The notes beneath the pieces were generated by a model. It ran no database searches. It saw only the letters and a program-made list of their open reading frames with translations, and was not told the origin of the DNA. This document shows positions 60,001 to 61,849 of a DNA stretch of 61,849 nt, piece by piece. Origin of the DNA: Nephromyces sp. MM_2019 (lineage: Eukaryota; Apicomplexa; Aconoidasida; Nephromycida); NCBI GenBank assembly GCA_015657535.1, contig JADHZB010000779.1, positions 1-61,849 of the forward strand. The letters are read 5' to 3'. Position 1 is the first letter of the stretch, and each line of letters opens with the position of its first letter. The position numbers were made by a program, and so were the translations under genes.

Positions 60001-61714
60001 CTGAAAATAAGATAGATTATTTCACTTTTTCTCTATTTTTGCCTTCGTATCACGCAAGTTATTTGGAAAAAAATTGAGAAAATTGATTAAATGATGAAAT
60101 TTTGGAATTCTTCACTCAAACTAATGCTATAATTTGGATAAAAAATGGTTTTTTATGCTTTTTAAAAAGCTTTGGGAAAGTTTGCTTTAGCAGTTTCTTG
60201 CAGCAACATTTTGGTTCCTCAAAATCTCGTTTTTTGAAGGCTTTTTTGCCTTTCTCGCTTTACATTCCTATATCGCATCTTTTTTTTTATTGAAAGATGT
60301 TCATCGCTTTTCTATCCTAAGTTGATTTCTCCCTTATTTCAGCCCCTTTGCTTTTCATTCCCTGATCTCTCATTTTTGATGTGATGCGCATTGGTGGTAT
60401 GCAGGAGTCTACTGAAGACCATTCCACTCGTTATAGCAGTCAATTTGAGGAGCTGCAGTTTATTGGCTCTGGAGGATTTGGGTGTGTTAAATTTGTGTGA
60501 TGTTTGTGTGCCTTGTTTTTGGTTTGAAGGTGTTTTTTCGGGAGTTTTGTGATGTTTTCTTGGCAGTGTTGTGAAATTTGCTTGTGCGGGTGTATTTTTG
60601 GGTTTTGAAGCTGTTTTTATTTGGTTTTTCTGCTATCTTTTGGTATTTTTTGCTGTCCTTTGGGTGTTTTTATTGTTTTTAGAGTATTTGTACTGTTTCT
60701 GTGAGATTTTTCGCTGTTTTTCGGGATAAATTTTGCTCTTTCGTTGGAATGTTCTGCTGTTTCTATGAGTTTTCACGCTGTTTCTTTATATTTTTTGCCG
60801 TTTTAATGGCTCTTGTTTGCATTTTTTGTGCTTTTTCCAATTTTTTCTTTTACTCTCTGCATTTTCCCCCATGTTTCTTTTCGTCTAAAATTGCTCTTCG
60901 TGGTCTGATCACTTCTCCTCACATTCCACCGCTTCTTTGGACTTACAAGTATCATATTAGACGATGATGCTAAAAGCTGAGCTTATCGATAAAAATTGCT
61001 GCTTTAAGCGTGGAATGCCTAGTATTTACCAGCATTTTATGCTTAAAAGATGAAAAAGCTCTGTTTCTTCTTGTTTTCATGTACTTTTTGCAAATTTGTG
61101 GAGATAAGATACCGAGCTTTTGGATAAAAACATCCTTTGGAAAAATAGATCTTCATCTATGCCTTAGTTTCAGCTGCTGTTTTTAAGTTTTCTCTGCTTC
61201 TTTGAGAGCATCAACTTCTTAGAATCATCAAATGCTTTTTTTTTTTTTCCAGCGTCTTCTCGTTTTTCTGCTTTCCTGTTTCATATCTACCTGCAACTCT
61301 AGTCTATGTTTTTTAACAGGAAAAAAGACGCACACACACAACGCCCACAGACAGAGCAACACCCCACTACTCAACGACACACTCAGACACACGCACCAAC
61401 TTCCACGCGCACTCTTTTTGTGTCACTGCTCCCCTTTCTATCTGCTTGCCTTTTTTTCTAGTAACTTCAAAGTGTGTACTATTAACTACACTCTAGCTTT
61501 AAGAATCTTCTTCTGACGCTTCCCAAACCACTAGCTATTTCTTTGTGTGTGTTGAAGAAGTTTTTTTGTTATCAAATCCTTCAGTGCCGTAGTGAAAGTT
61601 AGGCAATACTCTGGAGGAGGGATATACGCGATAAAATGCATTCCTTTGCTGCGAGAAGAGAAGGAGAGTAGCCTCACTGAGGAAGCTAGCATGCTGGCTA
61701 AGCTTAATCATAAG
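57006..61714 (+). CDS. GCN2: GCN2-type eIF2-alpha kinase: RWD domain and start of kinase domain (3' end off window)
   Basis: Seven exons join in phase: 57006-57112, 57425-57473, 57898-58010, 58507-58614, 58952-59059, 59900-59941 and 60405-60481. An eighth follows at 61585-61714, ending at GTAAGT. Residues about 12-110 form an RWD domain: ISQIEGVFLEYFE, a short acidic loop (SNDDSDND), YSYQLQFGLHQ, GYTLLIDGFIKTSYPNSNPD, VYISKVNGFG and a closing helix. A linker of about 60 residues leads to the kinase: FIGSGGFGAVVKVRQYSGGG, then IYAIKCIPL (catalytic Lys) and SLTEEASMLAKLNHK (helix C). GxGGFGxVxKVRxxxxGxxYAIK is typical of eIF2-alpha kinases, and an N-terminal RWD is typical of GCN2, which senses uncharged tRNA and slows translation in starvation. 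The usual pseudokinase between RWD and kinase is absent. The HisRS-like region, if any, lies beyond the window. A different RWD-kinase cannot be excluded. Confidence 0.78.
58820..58836. repeat. Short (GT)n tract in a kinase intron
   Basis: Eight GT units lie in the intron between exons 4 and 5 of the GCN2-type gene. Confidence 0.9.
60482..60860. repeat. T-rich low-complexity intron segment
   Basis: Repeated variants of TTTTGCTGTTTTTNGGGTG fill the first part of the intron that splits the kinase glycine loop. The apparent Phe-rich reading frame is a by-product. Confidence 0.75.
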
Positions 61715-61805
61715 GTAAGTAGAGGGAGGCAAGCTTGTTCGACTTTACTGCTTAAAAGAGTTAGGAATTGAGTCCGCTTTTAATTTTGTTTTGCCTTTAC
61801 TGTTT

Positions 61806-61849
61806 GGTGTATGTGGAGGGTGTGTGGAGGGTGTGTGGAGGGTGTGTGG
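61806..61849. repeat. 11-bp tandem repeat at the right edge
   Basis: The unit GGTGTGTGGAG occurs nearly four times, the first copy carrying one change, and is cut by the window end. It lies in the intron after the last visible kinase exon. Confidence 0.95.

Noticed and set aside
60701..60967. Phe/Cys-rich 88-codon frame on the plus strand
   Set aside because: It lies in the T-rich intron of the kinase gene, between two exons that join exactly in the middle of the glycine loop.

Overview
This is an AT-rich nuclear fragment from a eukaryote. Genes are cut by many short GT-AG introns, separated by several kilobases of low-complexity DNA, and peppered with (GT)n/(CA)n microsatellites and small minisatellites. 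The gene set fits an alveolate, most likely an apicomplexan or a close relative: a divergent ciliary CFAP298, a GBP2-like two-RRM protein, intron-rich lipid hydrolases, and a telomere-like TTTAGGG-type tract. That placement is inference; nothing here fixes the species. No rRNA gene, complete tRNA, CRISPR array or transposase gene was found.

Layout, left to right. (1) 385-2719, minus: the N-terminal half of a FAN/NSMAF-type BEACH protein that runs off the left edge. (2) 2720-9634: low-complexity DNA with GT/CA tracts and three-copy repeats. (3) 9635-10534, minus: an intact RRM-RGG-RRM protein in one exon. (4) 10535-14853: mostly non-coding, with a GC-richer, hairpin-forming stretch at 12280-12600, two sets of direct repeats, and two adjacent 61-residue ORFs at 13229-13627. 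(5) 14854-17106, minus: a six-exon CFAP298, with a perfect 19-bp hairpin in one intron. (6) 22679-34954, minus: a twelve-exon patatin-type triacylglycerol lipase of the SDP1/TGL3-5 family, reconstructed in phase from start to stop. (7) 40385-41936, plus: the 3' exons of an Hch1/Aha1 N-domain Hsp90 co-chaperone. (8) 43622-45987, minus: an acid-lipase/steryl-ester-hydrolase-type enzyme with unusual membrane insertions and a frame break at a 15-base homopolymer. (9) 49378-52109, plus: a two-exon tRNA-splicing endonuclease subunit SEN54. (10) 57006-61714, plus: the first seven exons of a GCN2-type eIF2-alpha kinase that runs off the right edge.

The genes do not form an operon-like unit. There is a loose theme of neutral-lipid handling (two different lipases and the FAN-type protein, all on the minus strand) beside translation and stress control (SEN54, GCN2-like kinase, Hsp90 co-chaperone). 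I treat this proximity as probably accidental. Exon models were built by hand from splice consensus, reading phase and family motifs remembered from known proteins; no alignment was run.
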